From Phycisphaerae bacterium (lineage in GTDB: Bacteria > Planctomycetota > Phycisphaerae > Phycisphaerales > SM1A02), in the NCBI GenBank assembly GCA_002683195.1, contig NYSW01000043.1, forward strand, positions 11,875 through 30,567: 18,693 bases of DNA, read 5' to 3'. Shown piece after piece: positions 1-10,378 of this stretch. Each line of letters starts with the position of its first letter. The first letter of the stretch is position 1. Below the pieces are notes generated by a model. The model saw nothing but the letters and a program-made list of their open reading frames with translations, was not told the DNA's origin and ran no database searches. A program made the position numbers and the translations under genes.

Positions 1-1985
<1,985 letters not shown>

Positions 1986-2007
1986 GCCCACGGATCGCCC
2001 GGCGAAC

Positions 2008-2988
2008 TCAAGCCTTGAACAGGCCCGCGGCGAAGAGCCCGGGCCCTCGTCCTCCGGGAGAGGGTCGAAGACGTCTCCAGGTCGATCGATCGAATCCTGC
2101 GGTGATCGCCCAGCTGCGAACCACGGATTCGTCGAACCCCAGATGCTGGTGACCCATGTCGTGTCGGTATTCTTCGCGCTCGTGACTGACCATGTCGACC
2201 ACGAGGACTCGACCTCCGGGGCGAAGCACTCTCGAGACCTCGGTGAGCACCGACGCCGGATCTGAAAGATGGTGCAGCACCAGCATGATCACCGCCGCAT
2301 CGACCGAAGCATTCTCGAGCGGCAGAGACAGTAGTTCGGCCTCGACGAACCGAATGTTGTCTCGATTCCCGAGTCTCTTTCGACACGCTTGCAGCATGGC
2401 GGGTTCACGATCGACCGCGATGACCTCGCGGACCACCGGAGCGAGCCGTTCCGCGGCATCACCGGTACCGCAGCCAAGGTCGGCCACCACCCAGTCCGGA
2501 TCCAGGAGACCAAGCATGGCCTCCAGTCCGAACCCGGTGCCGAACAGCTCCTGACGCATTTCGTGCCACTCGCCACCCACCCGCCCGAAGAATGCCTGAG
2601 AGTCGGTTCGACGACTGGCCAGAACCTCACCCAGACGGGTGTCGTCGTCTGCAAAGCCCGGTCCGCCGGCGACCCGATCGCGGGTCGTCTCCCAAAGCCG
2701 ACGCAGATCGGGATCCAGGGCCTGTGGCAACAAGCGGTAGAAACTGGCCGTGCCTTCGCTCCGCTTCACGATCCAGCCATGCTCATGCAGGGCCTTGAGA
2801 TGGCGGCTCACCGTGGATTGCGGAAGTTGGGCCGCGGTGGCCAGCTCTCCGACGCCGAGTTCGGCCTGTTCGACCAGTCGAAGCAGGCGAACCCGCGCGA
2901 TGTCGCCCAGCTGGGCAAGGATCGCCAGCCATTCGGCCGGACGTTCCTCGCGTCGGTGTTCACTGGCGGGCTGCGGCATGCGAATCAC
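2008..2988 (-). CDS. ArsR-family regulator fused to a class I SAM-dependent methyltransferase domain
   Basis: The 326-residue protein starts with a winged helix-turn-helix domain at about 20-90 (LGDIARVRLLRLV, then the recognition helix LPQSTVSRHLKALHEHGWI). It continues with a Rossmann methyltransferase domain: motif I VADLGCGTGDAAE at 168-180, the acidic ribose-binding end AVDREP at 191-196, and post-motif LRPGGRVLVVD at 255-265. The C-terminal stretch EYRHDMGHQHLGFD is characteristic of this fused family. ArsR-methyltransferase fusions have been described as SAH-responsive regulators (the SahR group) controlling SAM-cycle genes. The likely target here is sahH, whose promoter carries the repeat at 1154-1182. 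The start is GTG at 2988, 8 bases after the stop of the TPR lipoprotein gene, so the two are probably cotranscribed; ATG at 2979 is an alternative. No metal-binding cysteine pair is seen in the helix region, so metal sensing is unlikely. The family call is secure; the regulated gene is inference. Confidence 0.88.
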   Translation of the reverse strand: MIRMPQPASEHRREERPAEWLAILAQLGDIARVRLLRLVEQAELGVGELATAAQLPQSTVSRHLKALHEHGWIVKRSEGTASFYRLLPQALDPDLRRLWETTRDRVAGGPGFADDDTRLGEVLASRRTDSQAFFGRVGGEWHEMRQELFGTGFGLEAMLGLLDPDWVVADLGCGTGDAAERLAPVVREVIAVDREPAMLQACRKRLGNRDNIRFVEAELLSLPLENASVDAAVIMLVLHHLSDPASVLTEVSRVLRPGGRVLVVDMVSHEREEYRHDMGHQHLGFDESVVRSWAITAGFDRSTWRRLRPSPGGRGPGLFAAGLFKA

Positions 2989-2996
2989 AAAGGCGA

Positions 2997-3707
2997 TCAG
3001 GAACCGGGAGGAAGCACGAGTGTCGGGCCCGGGATCTCCCCGTAGGCACGAAGCCGTTCGGCGATGTCCAGGTTGCCAGGCTCGAGTCCGTAGGCCTGCC
3101 GAAGGCGTCGAAGGGCCGCGGTGGAGTCACCGAGGTCCATTTCAATCTCTGCGGCCAGAACGTACGGCTCGGCCGATCCTTCCGGGTCGGTCTCGATCGC
3201 TCGCAACACGGCCTCTCGCGCGGTATCCGGATCATTGCTTTCCCGCGCGAATCTGGCGAGAGTGATCCAGGCGACGGAGTCGTTGTTGTCCACCGCCCAG
3301 GTGCGAACCAGATCAAAAGCCTCGTTGAACTCTCCGGACTCGAAGCGAGACTTCGCAAGCAGGAGCAGGAGCGTCCGGTCACCCGGCTTGCCTGCCACCG
3401 CAATCGAAAAGTTCTCCGCTGCTTCCCGGGGCTTCCCCAGTTCGAGCAGACAACGCCCGTTCATGGAGAGCGCATCGATGTCTCCCGGCTCACGCTTCAG
3501 GATCTGCTCGTAGTAGGCCGAAGCCGACTCGTAGCGTCCCCATTCGAATTCGTGATCACCATCACGCTGGAGCGTGAAGGTCGGTGTGTCCGGCATGGTT
3601 TCGCAACCAACGGGAACCCCCACCATCACGGCGAGGACGGCCAAGGCCGAGATGGTTCCCACGGGGCGAATCTGACGGAATCGGTTCATGAGGCTGAAAT
3701 GGACCAT
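2997..3707 (-). CDS. TPR-repeat protein, probable lipoprotein
   Basis: The 236-residue product has an N-terminal basic stretch, a hydrophobic segment (about 17-33) and a cysteine at 35 in the context VPVGC. This suggests a lipoprotein signal, although proline at the -3 position is unusual. Residues 47-211 form about five tetratricopeptide repeats, for example WGRYESASAYYEQILKREPG and LGDSTAALRRLRQAYGLEPG, each with the W/G/A/P pattern. TPR proteins are scaffolds for protein contacts; no enzymatic motif is visible. I chose ATG at 3707 because GGAG precedes it by 5 bases; a second ATG at 3689 has no such site. The open frame extends further upstream to 4142, but that part reads as non-coding composition and overlaps the divergent gene. 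It probably shares an operon with the ArsR-methyltransferase gene downstream. Confidence 0.78.
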   Translation of the reverse strand: MVHFSLMNRFRQIRPVGTISALAVLAVMVGVPVGCETMPDTPTFTLQRDGDHEFEWGRYESASAYYEQILKREPGDIDALSMNGRCLLELGKPREAAENFSIAVAGKPGDRTLLLLLAKSRFESGEFNEAFDLVRTWAVDNNDSVAWITLARFARESNDPDTAREAVLRAIETDPEGSAEPYVLAAEIEMDLGDSTAALRRLRQAYGLEPGNLDIAERLRAYGEIPGPTLVLPPGS

Positions 3708-3789
3708 TCGGACTCCAACTGTGAAACCCCAGCCCACAGACGGGCTCGGTTGGGCGCATGATACGGAGTCGACCAAACAGACCGCGCTC

Positions 3790-3803
3790 CGCCAATACTG
3801 GCG
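3790..3803. repeat. Short inverted repeat in the divergent gap 3708-3824
   Basis: CGCCA and TGGCG flank a 4-base loop, 21 bases upstream of the ATG at 3825 and between two divergent genes. It could be an operator half-site pair or a small hairpin. The arms are only 5 bp, so chance is a real possibility in this GC-rich DNA. Confidence 0.2.
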
Positions 3804-3824
3804 AACCTCTCGGACCCCATTCTC

Positions 3825-4310
3825 ATGGATGCCCATTCTCGACCCCTCCGAACCACTTTGATCCGGCACGAGCCGGATCCCCATGGCCCCCCTCCTCATT
3901 TCGATTGGATGCTCGAACCGTCCACGGAGATCTCTTTCGACTCGGCGATCACCACGGAATCTCGGGATGTCCTCACGTGGCGGACCCAAAACCGCCCTGA
4001 TCGCCTTGAAATCGGGGATATGCTCGATCTGGAGCCGATTGAGAATCATCGTCGAATCTGGCTCGATCGTGATCCGGGCCTCACAATCGAGCTTCGCCCC
4101 CCCCTCGGACGAGCCACGATTCTCCGTCAGGGCCGGACGCAAGGCCCGGTGACCACGAGCGATGAAGTGCTGGAATTCGATATCGCCTGGTCCGAATCAG
4201 ACGATATTCACCACCTTCGGCTCGAAAATCGTGGCCTCCGTGGGTCCCGACTCCTTCGACTGCCCCTCCGAACGGAAGCCCCGAGTCGGGATGGAGCCAC
4301 TCCGTGTTGA
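3825..4310 (+). CDS. Stand-alone LigD 3'-phosphoesterase-like domain protein
   Basis: This 161-residue protein has LIRHE...HFDWMLE at 12-31, followed by a strand ending in LTWR (50-53) and L-x-x-I-E-N-H-R-R-I-W-L-D at 69-81. The pattern H-x-D-x-x-x-E, then a later histidine next to a WLD/YLD strand, matches the phosphoesterase (PE) domain of DNA ligase D. In that domain, histidines and an aspartate bind manganese and remove 3' phosphates at DNA ends. The counterparts here would be H25, D27 and H75. No ligase or polymerase domain is present, so this is a single-domain relative, and its substrate is unknown. The ATG at 3825 lacks a clear ribosome binding site. The stop overlaps the next gene by 7 bases, so the pair is probably coupled. 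The family call is moderate because the sequence is divergent. Confidence 0.6.
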   Translation: MDAHSRPLRTTLIRHEPDPHGPPPHFDWMLEPSTEISFDSAITTESRDVLTWRTQNRPDRLEIGDMLDLEPIENHRRIWLDRDPGLTIELRPPLGRATILRQGRTQGPVTTSDEVLEFDIAWSESDDIHHLRLENRGLRGSRLLRLPLRTEAPSRDGATPC

Positions 4311-4837
4311 CCATTGCCCTGGGAATCGCCTTCGCCCTCATCGGTGCGATTCTGACCCTCACCTCCGCCATCGGTCTTCCCGGCACCTGGCTGGTCATCG
4401 GCCTGGCCGGCATCGCCGATCTCGTCCAACTGGCGTGGCGTCAAGACGAGGAACCCATGTTCGGGGTCTGGGCCTTCGTCATCGCGATCCTGATCGCCGC
4501 CATTGCCGAACTGGTCGAGTTCCTCGCCGGAGCGGCAGGTGCCAAAGCCGGGGGCGCCAGTCGTCGCGGGACGTTTGGTGCCGTGGTCGGCGGTTTCGTC
4601 GGTGGATTGATCGGAACGTTCGTGATTCTGATTCCGCTGATCGGCACCCTCGTCGGGGCCGCGCTGGGCGCGGCCACCGGCGCTCTCGTGGGAGAACTTT
4701 CACGAGATGGGGTCAAGATCAAGGAGACGCTCAAACCTGCGACCGGTGCGGCCGCCGGCCGGGTCGCAGGCACCATCCTCAAACTTGGCTTCGCGGCTGC
4801 GATCTGGATCCAACTCGTGATCTGCGCGTTCATCTGA
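4304..4837 (+). CDS. DUF456 family membrane protein
   Basis: This 177-residue integral membrane protein has hydrophobic segments at about 3-20, 22-37, 50-69, 87-125 (a long glycine-rich pair) and 158-177. The middle part has the glycine-zipper pattern typical of DUF456: GAAGAKAGGASRRGTFGA, then GGFVGGLIGTF, PLIGTLVGAALGAATGALVGEL. The function of the family is not known. The start is GTG at 4304, with GGAG 7 bases upstream. It lies inside the end of the phosphoesterase-like gene, and TTG at 4307 would give nearly the same product. The stop is only 14 bases from the convergent pilB stop, with no room for a separate terminator. Confidence 0.85.
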   Translation: MLTIALGIAFALIGAILTLTSAIGLPGTWLVIGLAGIADLVQLAWRQDEEPMFGVWAFVIAILIAAIAELVEFLAGAAGAKAGGASRRGTFGAVVGGFVGGLIGTFVILIPLIGTLVGAALGAATGALVGELSRDGVKIKETLKPATGAAAGRVAGTILKLGFAAAIWIQLVICAFI

Positions 4838-4851
4838 AGTCGAGGATCGAA

Positions 4852-6891
4852 TCAGATCGTCGCTTCCGTGACCCGAAGAACCTCCTCGACCGTGGTTCGG
4901 CCGTCGGCCACCTTGAGAAATCCGTCCTCACGAAGCGTGACCATGCCGCGTTCGCAACAGATCCGGCGGAATTCGGTGACGTTCGGATTCGACGCGATGA
5001 GATCACGAAGATGGTCGTCGAGGACGAGCAGCTCGTACAGGCCGAGGCGGCCGGAATAACCCGTCTGACGGCATGACTCACAACCAACGCCCTGGGGAAG
5101 CACGTCGGCGTGAATTCCATGGACTCCGAGGAACTCACGAGTGTCCTCGGGAATCGGCGTCTCCCGTTGACAGTCGGGACAGATCCGCCGTACGAGCCGT
5201 TGAGCGAGCACCCCGTTGAGGGCCGCTCCGACCAGGAAGGGTTCCACCCCGATGTTGATCAATCGCGTGATCGAACTCGGCGCATCGTTGGTGTGAAGGG
5301 TCGAGAGCACGAGGTGACCGGTCAACGCGGCCTGAACCGCGATCGACGCGGTCTCGTGATCCCGGATCTCGCCGACCATCACCACGTCAGGGTCCTGCCG
5401 GAGCAAGGCCTTCAAGGCTCGACCGAAGGTCATGTCGATGGCGCTGTGGGTCTGGATCTGGGTCACGCCCTCGAGCGCGTATTCCACCGGGTCTTCGACC
5501 GTCGAGATGTTGAGGCGCGGAAGATCCATCTGGCGAAGCGAGGAATACAGCGTGGTCGTCTTCCCGGATCCGGTGGGACCGGTGACCAGGATGATTCCAT
5601 GCGGCTGTTCGATCTGTTTCTTCCAGATCAGAAGCGTGTCCTCGGAAAAGCCGAGATCGTCGAGCGACACCTGGATCGCTCGGTCGTCGAGGATTCGCAT
5701 CACGGTCTTCTCGCCGTGCGCCGTCGGAACGGTGGACACTCGCAGATCGAGTTTTCGTCCCGAGACGTTCGCCCGGATGCGACCATCCTGGGGAAGACGT
5801 CGTTCCGCGATGTCCAGATCGGCCATGATCTTGATTCGACTGGTCAGCGCGCTGTGCATCTTGCGAGGCGGGGTCATCATCTCGAAGAGGATGCCGTCGA
5901 TCCGCATTCGAACCTTGAGCGTGGTCTCCCCCGGTTCGACGTGGATGTCCGAAGCGCCTTCGGTGAGCGCGGTCTGGATGATGTGATTCACGTACCGGAC
6001 GACCGGCGAACTCTCCGCCTCCGCCTCCAGATTCTTGCTTTCATCATCCTGCTTCTCGACCTCGACGTCATCTTCTTCGACGTCCGCGAGGATGGCCTCG
6101 ACATCGCCGACCGATGGGTCACCGTCACCGAGGATTCCCCGAATCGTCGCTTCGATCTCCTGGACCGACACCAGGACGTGCCGGACCACGGATACTCCGA
6201 GCCGGCGTTTCACATCGTCGAGCAGGAAGACGTCGTCGGGCACGGTCGTACCGACCATGGTTCGAGCGCCGTCGCTCTGCAACGGAACCACGAGTCGATC
6301 GCGACAGAACTCGGCACCCAACCGCTTCAGATTCGCCTGATCGATCGCATCGAGATCGACCCGCAGGAACGGAATCCTCGCTTCTTGCGCGACCGCGGCC
6401 TGAACCGTGGGTTCCGGAACCCCGAGTTCGATGAGGATCTCGGCCATCGAATGATCCGCCGACCCCGCCGCCAGGCGACGAACGCTTTCCAACTGAGCCG
6501 CATCGATGGCACCGGCCTGATGGACGATCAGGGCGATGTCTCGAACCGGATCGTTCTCGCCATTCGCACTCGTTTCCTCCGGAACGTAGAGATCCCGCAA
6601 GGCATCGTCCGGCCTGGTGGGTCGAACCGAATCACCGGCGAGGGCCATTCCCGGGTCGATCTCGCCCCCCAATCCGTCACCAGTTCGAAAATCCGGCGGG
6701 CGAACCACGTCCGGCCTGGCCTCGAGAGGCGAAGTCGGGATCGTGGGATTCGCGGCGTCGTCGATGGATGAAGGCGTCACCACCGGCGTCGTCCGCTCGC
6801 CAGAAACCTTCGGGGCCGACGATTCACCTGGCTCACCGTCGACCGGATCGCCGAGTTCTCGAAGTAGTCGTTCAATGTCAAAGCGGCCCAA
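4852..6891 (-). CDS. pilB: Type IV pilus / type II secretion assembly ATPase (PilB/GspE)
   Basis: This 679-residue hexameric ATPase powers polymerisation of pilins or pseudopilins from the cytoplasmic face of the inner membrane. Residues 1-110 are low-complexity and probably disordered. A GspE/MshE N-terminal domain follows at about 115-255, then an acidic linker (262-295). The catalytic part has SDIHVEP (314-320), Walker A GPTGSGKT (438-445), the Asp box TVEDPVEY (464-471), Walker B DPDVVMVGEIRD (500-511, catalytic E508) and the His box TGHLVLSTLHTND (524-536). A C4 zinc knuckle is formed by C571, C574, C604 and C607, which is typical of PilB/GspE rather than PilT. The start is TTG at 6891 with GGGGAG 6 bases upstream. 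It is the last gene of the pilM-N-O-P-B cluster. Whether it serves a pilus or a secretion system cannot be decided here. Confidence 0.93.
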   Translation of the reverse strand: MGRFDIERLLRELGDPVDGEPGESSAPKVSGERTTPVVTPSSIDDAANPTIPTSPLEARPDVVRPPDFRTGDGLGGEIDPGMALAGDSVRPTRPDDALRDLYVPEETSANGENDPVRDIALIVHQAGAIDAAQLESVRRLAAGSADHSMAEILIELGVPEPTVQAAVAQEARIPFLRVDLDAIDQANLKRLGAEFCRDRLVVPLQSDGARTMVGTTVPDDVFLLDDVKRRLGVSVVRHVLVSVQEIEATIRGILGDGDPSVGDVEAILADVEEDDVEVEKQDDESKNLEAEAESSPVVRYVNHIIQTALTEGASDIHVEPGETTLKVRMRIDGILFEMMTPPRKMHSALTSRIKIMADLDIAERRLPQDGRIRANVSGRKLDLRVSTVPTAHGEKTVMRILDDRAIQVSLDDLGFSEDTLLIWKKQIEQPHGIILVTGPTGSGKTTTLYSSLRQMDLPRLNISTVEDPVEYALEGVTQIQTHSAIDMTFGRALKALLRQDPDVVMVGEIRDHETASIAVQAALTGHLVLSTLHTNDAPSSITRLINIGVEPFLVGAALNGVLAQRLVRRICPDCQRETPIPEDTREFLGVHGIHADVLPQGVGCESCRQTGYSGRLGLYELLVLDDHLRDLIASNPNVTEFRRICCERGMVTLREDGFLKVADGRTTVEEVLRVTEATI

Positions 6892-6947
6892 GGCTTGCTC
6901 CCCTCACGATTCGGTTGACGACGCCCAGCGGTCAGGACCCGGTCGGA

Positions 6948-7697
6948 TCAGTAGTCGCGGTGCAATGGAACATCGATCCGGAATTCATGCGCCGGTTCGA
7001 GAAGTCGGGCGAGGAAGACCACGCCCTCACGACCGATTCTTTCGACTTCGAAGACGTACTCGCGGCCTTCGAACGGAACCTCGAAATCATCCCCCACCGT
7101 GAGTCGAAACCCGTTGAGGATGGTCTGGGCCCGCTCGGTATCCGGGGCGAGGATCGCGGTGATCTTCATTTTGCGGCCGATGGACGAAATGGTGGCCTCG
7201 AAGTCGTCCTTCAGTTGTTCATCGGGTCGCGTCTGCACCAGCGGTTCGGTTTCGACGTCACGCTTGTCCACCGGGACCGGCTCACCGTGGTACCGGAACG
7301 GATTCTGGTTTCGCAGTGAATCCATGCCGATCTGCCGCTGGTTCAGCGAATCCTTGTCGAGCGTTCCGAGGATCGCCAGCTCGCCGGTCGGGACCGGTTC
7401 ACCTTCGGCTTCCGCCTGATTGATCCACTCCATGGTCTCGAGACGAGTCTTCACCGGGGTTGCATCGGCATTGCTTCGGCCGAGGAATCGCATCGACCAG
7501 AGTCCGACCACCGATGCGAACACCACGCCGGCGAAGACCAGGGTTCCCGCATCGAATCGACGCCGACCGTTCTCCTGCGAGGCGTTGATGAATCCATCAT
7601 CGAGGGAGAAGTCGATGGACCCGCCTCGAACCACGGGATCGTCGATCGAGGAATCGATGCTTCCAGGGTTCGTACCTTCACGTTCCTGATCATTCAT
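6948..7697 (-). CDS. PilP-like / GspC-like inner-membrane platform protein
   Basis: This 249-residue protein has a disordered acidic N-terminus (1-46), one membrane helix at about 52-69, and then a periplasmic region ending in a small beta-rich domain (about 165-245: KITAILAPDTERAQTILNGF, GDDFEVPFEGREYVFEVERI). In canonical clusters this slot is held by PilP or GspC-like proteins that link the PilN/PilO pair to the outer-membrane secretin. The motif LRNQNPF (128-134) resembles the R-x-PF segment of PilP, but overall similarity is weak, so the call rests mainly on position and topology. It is not a lipoprotein, unlike classical PilP. The ATG at 7697 overlaps the pilO stop by four bases (ATGA) and has GGAGGA 6 bases upstream, which fixes the start. 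Confidence 0.6.
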   Translation of the reverse strand: MNDQEREGTNPGSIDSSIDDPVVRGGSIDFSLDDGFINASQENGRRRFDAGTLVFAGVVFASVVGLWSMRFLGRSNADATPVKTRLETMEWINQAEAEGEPVPTGELAILGTLDKDSLNQRQIGMDSLRNQNPFRYHGEPVPVDKRDVETEPLVQTRPDEQLKDDFEATISSIGRKMKITAILAPDTERAQTILNGFRLTVGDDFEVPFEGREYVFEVERIGREGVVFLARLLEPAHEFRIDVPLHRDY

Positions 7698-8272
7698 CCT
7701 TGTTCCTCCGTGTCCTTGCCGCCGTCGCAATAGACGACCATCACCAGGGACGCATCCAGGGTTCCGTACGGGCGTTCCGAATCATTTCGGCCCGCCGCGA
7801 CGAGATTGCGATCGACTTCCAGGGACTGAACCCGCACCAACCGTGGAAGTCGCTCGAGGTCGGTCAGGAATCGATAGATCCCCTCGAAGTCACCCGAGAT
7901 CTTCAAACGGTGGGGAATCTCGATGTACCCCTGTGATTCGCTCTGCTTGAGAGCGCGAATCGATTCGATCGAAAGACGATGCCGTTCACCGATGCGGTTC
8001 AACTCGGCGAGAAGATCCTCGACCTCCTCCGCATTCGGAATGATCCGGCCGAAGTCGGAGAGCCGGGCTTCGGCCTCATCGATTCTCGAGCGGACATCGC
8101 CGACGGCGCCGGTCAGCACTTCCAGCCGGACGAGGGTCGTCTCCATCGAGGAGATCTCCATCCGAGCCTGACGGATATCCTCGTTTCGCGGCTGGAACAC
8201 GAAGAACCAGGACGCGAGGGGAACCGCGGTGAGCACCGCGAGAAAGGCGTACTCTCGAATTCCAAGTTTCAT
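7694..8272 (-). CDS. pilO: PilO-like pilus assembly platform protein
   Basis: This 192-residue bitopic membrane protein has a short cytoplasmic start, a helix at about 9-27, a long coiled coil (about 30-105) and a periplasmic ferredoxin-like domain (about 108-185; ISGDFEGIYRFLTDLERLPRLV is a hallmark stretch). PilO pairs with PilN through the coiled coil and forms the periplasmic ring support of the type IV pilus machine. Length and layout match PilO. Its ATG overlaps the pilN stop by four bases and its stop overlaps the next start by four bases, which indicates translational coupling. Confidence 0.85.
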   Translation of the reverse strand: MKLGIREYAFLAVLTAVPLASWFFVFQPRNEDIRQARMEISSMETTLVRLEVLTGAVGDVRSRIDEAEARLSDFGRIIPNAEEVEDLLAELNRIGERHRLSIESIRALKQSESQGYIEIPHRLKISGDFEGIYRFLTDLERLPRLVRVQSLEVDRNLVAAGRNDSERPYGTLDASLVMVVYCDGGKDTEEQG

Positions 8273-8997
8273 GAGGGGTCCTCCTCGATCACGTTGGCGA
8301 TGGTCGTCGGATCTTCAATCAAGCGAATATCCGCGTCCTGCCGGAGCTCGAAGAGCACCCGGAATTCACGCATCCCGCGATCGTCGATCTCCGTCTCCTG
8401 GGTGTGATCCAGTCGCACCCTTCGGAACAGTTCCATTTCGACCAGAGCATCGATGAACAGCGAGATCTCGGCCAGACTCGGGGCCAGCCCCTCGATTTCC
8501 ATGGTGGTCGCCCAACGACGAGGCTCGGGGCGGGACTCCTCGGAAGGCTCTTCGGATCCGGGGCCACGGGTCGAGATCGATCCCACGACGTTCGGCTTCT
8601 CGCGGGGCGGCTTGATTTCCGTGGTCTCGAGGTTGAATCGCACGAGGCTCAGCTTTTCCGGCATGCGGTTGACGATCTCGGCCATCAGATTCGATCTCGG
8701 CACGGTGTCCAGCAGTCCGACCGCGATGTGGGCCTTGTCCACGATGCGGTTGACCCGCTGCTCGTAGGCATCCATCTCCGCCCGGCGATCACCCGCTTCG
8801 GCGAACTGCAGGTTGACCTCGGCCTGTGCCGAGCGAACACCATTCCACGTTCGATCGGTGGCGAAGTAGGCCAGTGCGACGCCTCCCATCACGATCGCGA
8901 ACAGAATCACGGCCGCGATGTTGGTACGCCGCTCCGCTCGCTGCTTCACGTAGTCGTCGGGCAGAAAACCCGTCGCGTTGTCGTGAACCTTGTCCAT
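8269..8997 (-). CDS. pilN: PilN-like pilus assembly platform protein
   Basis: The 242-residue protein has an N-terminal cytoplasmic motif FLPDDYVKQRAERR (11-24), comparable to the PilN segment that docks on PilM. A membrane helix follows (about 26-46), then a coiled coil (about 52-85) and a periplasmic alpha/beta domain. An unusual proline- and glutamate-rich loop (about 131-150) interrupts the periplasmic domain just before TMEIEGLAPSLAEISLFIDAL, which is a typical PilN strand-helix unit. The start is supported by AGGAGAGG 4 bases before the ATG. It lies 41 bases downstream of pilM and overlaps pilO by four bases. Confidence 0.85.
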   Translation of the reverse strand: MDKVHDNATGFLPDDYVKQRAERRTNIAAVILFAIVMGGVALAYFATDRTWNGVRSAQAEVNLQFAEAGDRRAEMDAYEQRVNRIVDKAHIAVGLLDTVPRSNLMAEIVNRMPEKLSLVRFNLETTEIKPPREKPNVVGSISTRGPGSEEPSEESRPEPRRWATTMEIEGLAPSLAEISLFIDALVEMELFRRVRLDHTQETEIDDRGMREFRVLFELRQDADIRLIEDPTTIANVIEEDPS

Positions 8998-9038
8998 TGG
9001 ACCTCTCCTGGGTTTCGACTGCCGTCGCGGGAATCCGC

Positions 9039-10274
9039 TCAGGCTTCCAATTCACACGCACAAAGACCGCAGGCGACGGCCCATTCTGGATGTTCCACGG
9101 TCGGATCCAGCATGCCCGCCCCTTCCGGAGTGGCGGCCAGAAGCCGACGAAGCGGATCACCGACGCTCGACTTGATGCCCATTCTTCGGGCGAGTCGTCC
9201 GGCGAATCGCCGGCTGTGGGACTCACCCCCGATCATCACCATTCGATCGATGGAGCCTCCGACCGCAGCCTGCGCGTAGCGGGCGCACATCAGAAGTTCG
9301 TCCGCGATGGTGTCGTGCACCTCCGCGAGTTCGACGTCCACACTGGCGGGACCAAGCGGAGCCAGGGACGGATTCGGACCGCCGGTGCGGCGTTCTTCGC
9401 CGACCACGGCCATCGCCGCTTCGCGCTTCCGGACATCCTCCTGTTCGGCCTTCGCGAGCCCCGCTCGCATGATCGCCGACATCTCGGAGGGACCGCTTTC
9501 GGACTCCATCGTCCGGGAGGCGACATCCGGCTCGCTCATCATCGAACGTTCTTCCTGGATGCGTCGCATCCGGGCGTCGGACGTCGTGCAACCCCAGCGT
9601 CCAGCGGTGATCTCATCGAATTGACGGCCCCCGACATGGACGATCCGAGCAAAGACCAGTTCCGTGCCCCGAGCGACCGCGACCTTGACCGCACCCCACC
9701 CCGCATCGACGTACATCGTCACCACGCTGCGATCCTCGTCTCGACGATGCAGGTGATCGAAAGCGCGAAGCATCGGCAGGTGATCCGGCTGAACCCCGAC
9801 CACGCTGAAGCGACAACGCTTCATCAGGTCGACGTGCCGCATGACTTCTTCCCTGGCTATCGCCAGCGCCACGCGGTCGCATTCACTTCCGGGAATCGGA
9901 AAGGAACGAGCGACCACGGCGGACGGGAGACAATCGATACGTCCCGCGACTTCAGCCCTGACCTGATCGTCGGGGCTCAGGGGACCGTCGGCCTCGATTC
10001 GAGTCTGCTGCACGATGAAGTGCGAACTCGACGGCGAAATCATGACTCGGCGACCTTGAAAACCACCCCGCCGGAGCACCCCGGGGAGTTCTTCGGCGAG
10101 GAATGCAAATCTTCGGTCGGGGTTGCCCCGTGCCTCATCTGGGATCTCGAGCAACTGGGCCGAGATGATCCCGGGAGTGTCGCCTCCGGAGAGCTGAAGC
10201 AGCTTCACCGACGATGCACCGAAATCGGCCACCACCGGCGACGCTGGCTTCTGGAACATCCTTCGAAGGTGCAT
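9039..10274 (-). CDS. pilM: PilM-like actin-fold pilus assembly protein with an insertion
   Basis: This 411-residue cytoplasmic protein of the FtsA/PilM superfamily has phosphate-1 motif VVADFGASSVKLLQL (14-28), phosphate-2 motif MYVDAGWGAVKVAV (187-200) and adenosine motif RMVMIGGESH (344-353). PilM binds ATP and the N-terminal motif of PilN, linking the cytoplasmic ATPases to the membrane platform. Typical PilM proteins are about 350 residues; here a charged, methionine- and glutamate-rich stretch at about 235-310 seems to be inserted between subdomains. It is the first gene of the pil cluster, after a 194-base gap downstream of mqnB. GGAG lies 8 bases before the ATG. Confidence 0.87.
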   Translation of the reverse strand: MHLRRMFQKPASPVVADFGASSVKLLQLSGGDTPGIISAQLLEIPDEARGNPDRRFAFLAEELPGVLRRGGFQGRRVMISPSSSHFIVQQTRIEADGPLSPDDQVRAEVAGRIDCLPSAVVARSFPIPGSECDRVALAIAREEVMRHVDLMKRCRFSVVGVQPDHLPMLRAFDHLHRRDEDRSVVTMYVDAGWGAVKVAVARGTELVFARIVHVGGRQFDEITAGRWGCTTSDARMRRIQEERSMMSEPDVASRTMESESGPSEMSAIMRAGLAKAEQEDVRKREAAMAVVGEERRTGGPNPSLAPLGPASVDVELAEVHDTIADELLMCARYAQAAVGGSIDRMVMIGGESHSRRFAGRLARRMGIKSSVGDPLRRLLAATPEGAGMLDPTVEHPEWAVACGLCACELEA

Positions 10275-10378
10275 GGGACGGTCTCCGGGTGGCGGAGGGA
10301 CCGAAAGATCCCTTCCACACCAGCGGATCGGCCTTTCCGAGGTCCCGGTTGAGACGGAGAGGCCCAGTCATCGCCACT

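Noticed and set aside
3708..4142. N-terminal extension of the TPR lipoprotein by 145 residues
   Set aside because: It would bury the signal peptide inside the protein and overlaps the divergent phosphoesterase-like gene. A ribosome binding site supports 3707.
4834..4857. Inverted repeat ATCTGA...TCAGAT between convergent genes, as a terminator
   Set aside because: The arms simply reflect that both genes end in an isoleucine codon plus TGA. The stem is 6 bp with a long loop and no T-tract.
5110..6771. 553-codon plus-strand frame opposite pilB
   Set aside because: Its composition (rich in Arg, His and Asp) is that of a mirror frame, and the minus strand encodes all PilB motifs.
8826..10352. 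508-codon plus-strand frame opposite pilM/pilN
   Set aside because: Shadow frame of a GC-rich coding strand; no motif, and no ribosome binding site.
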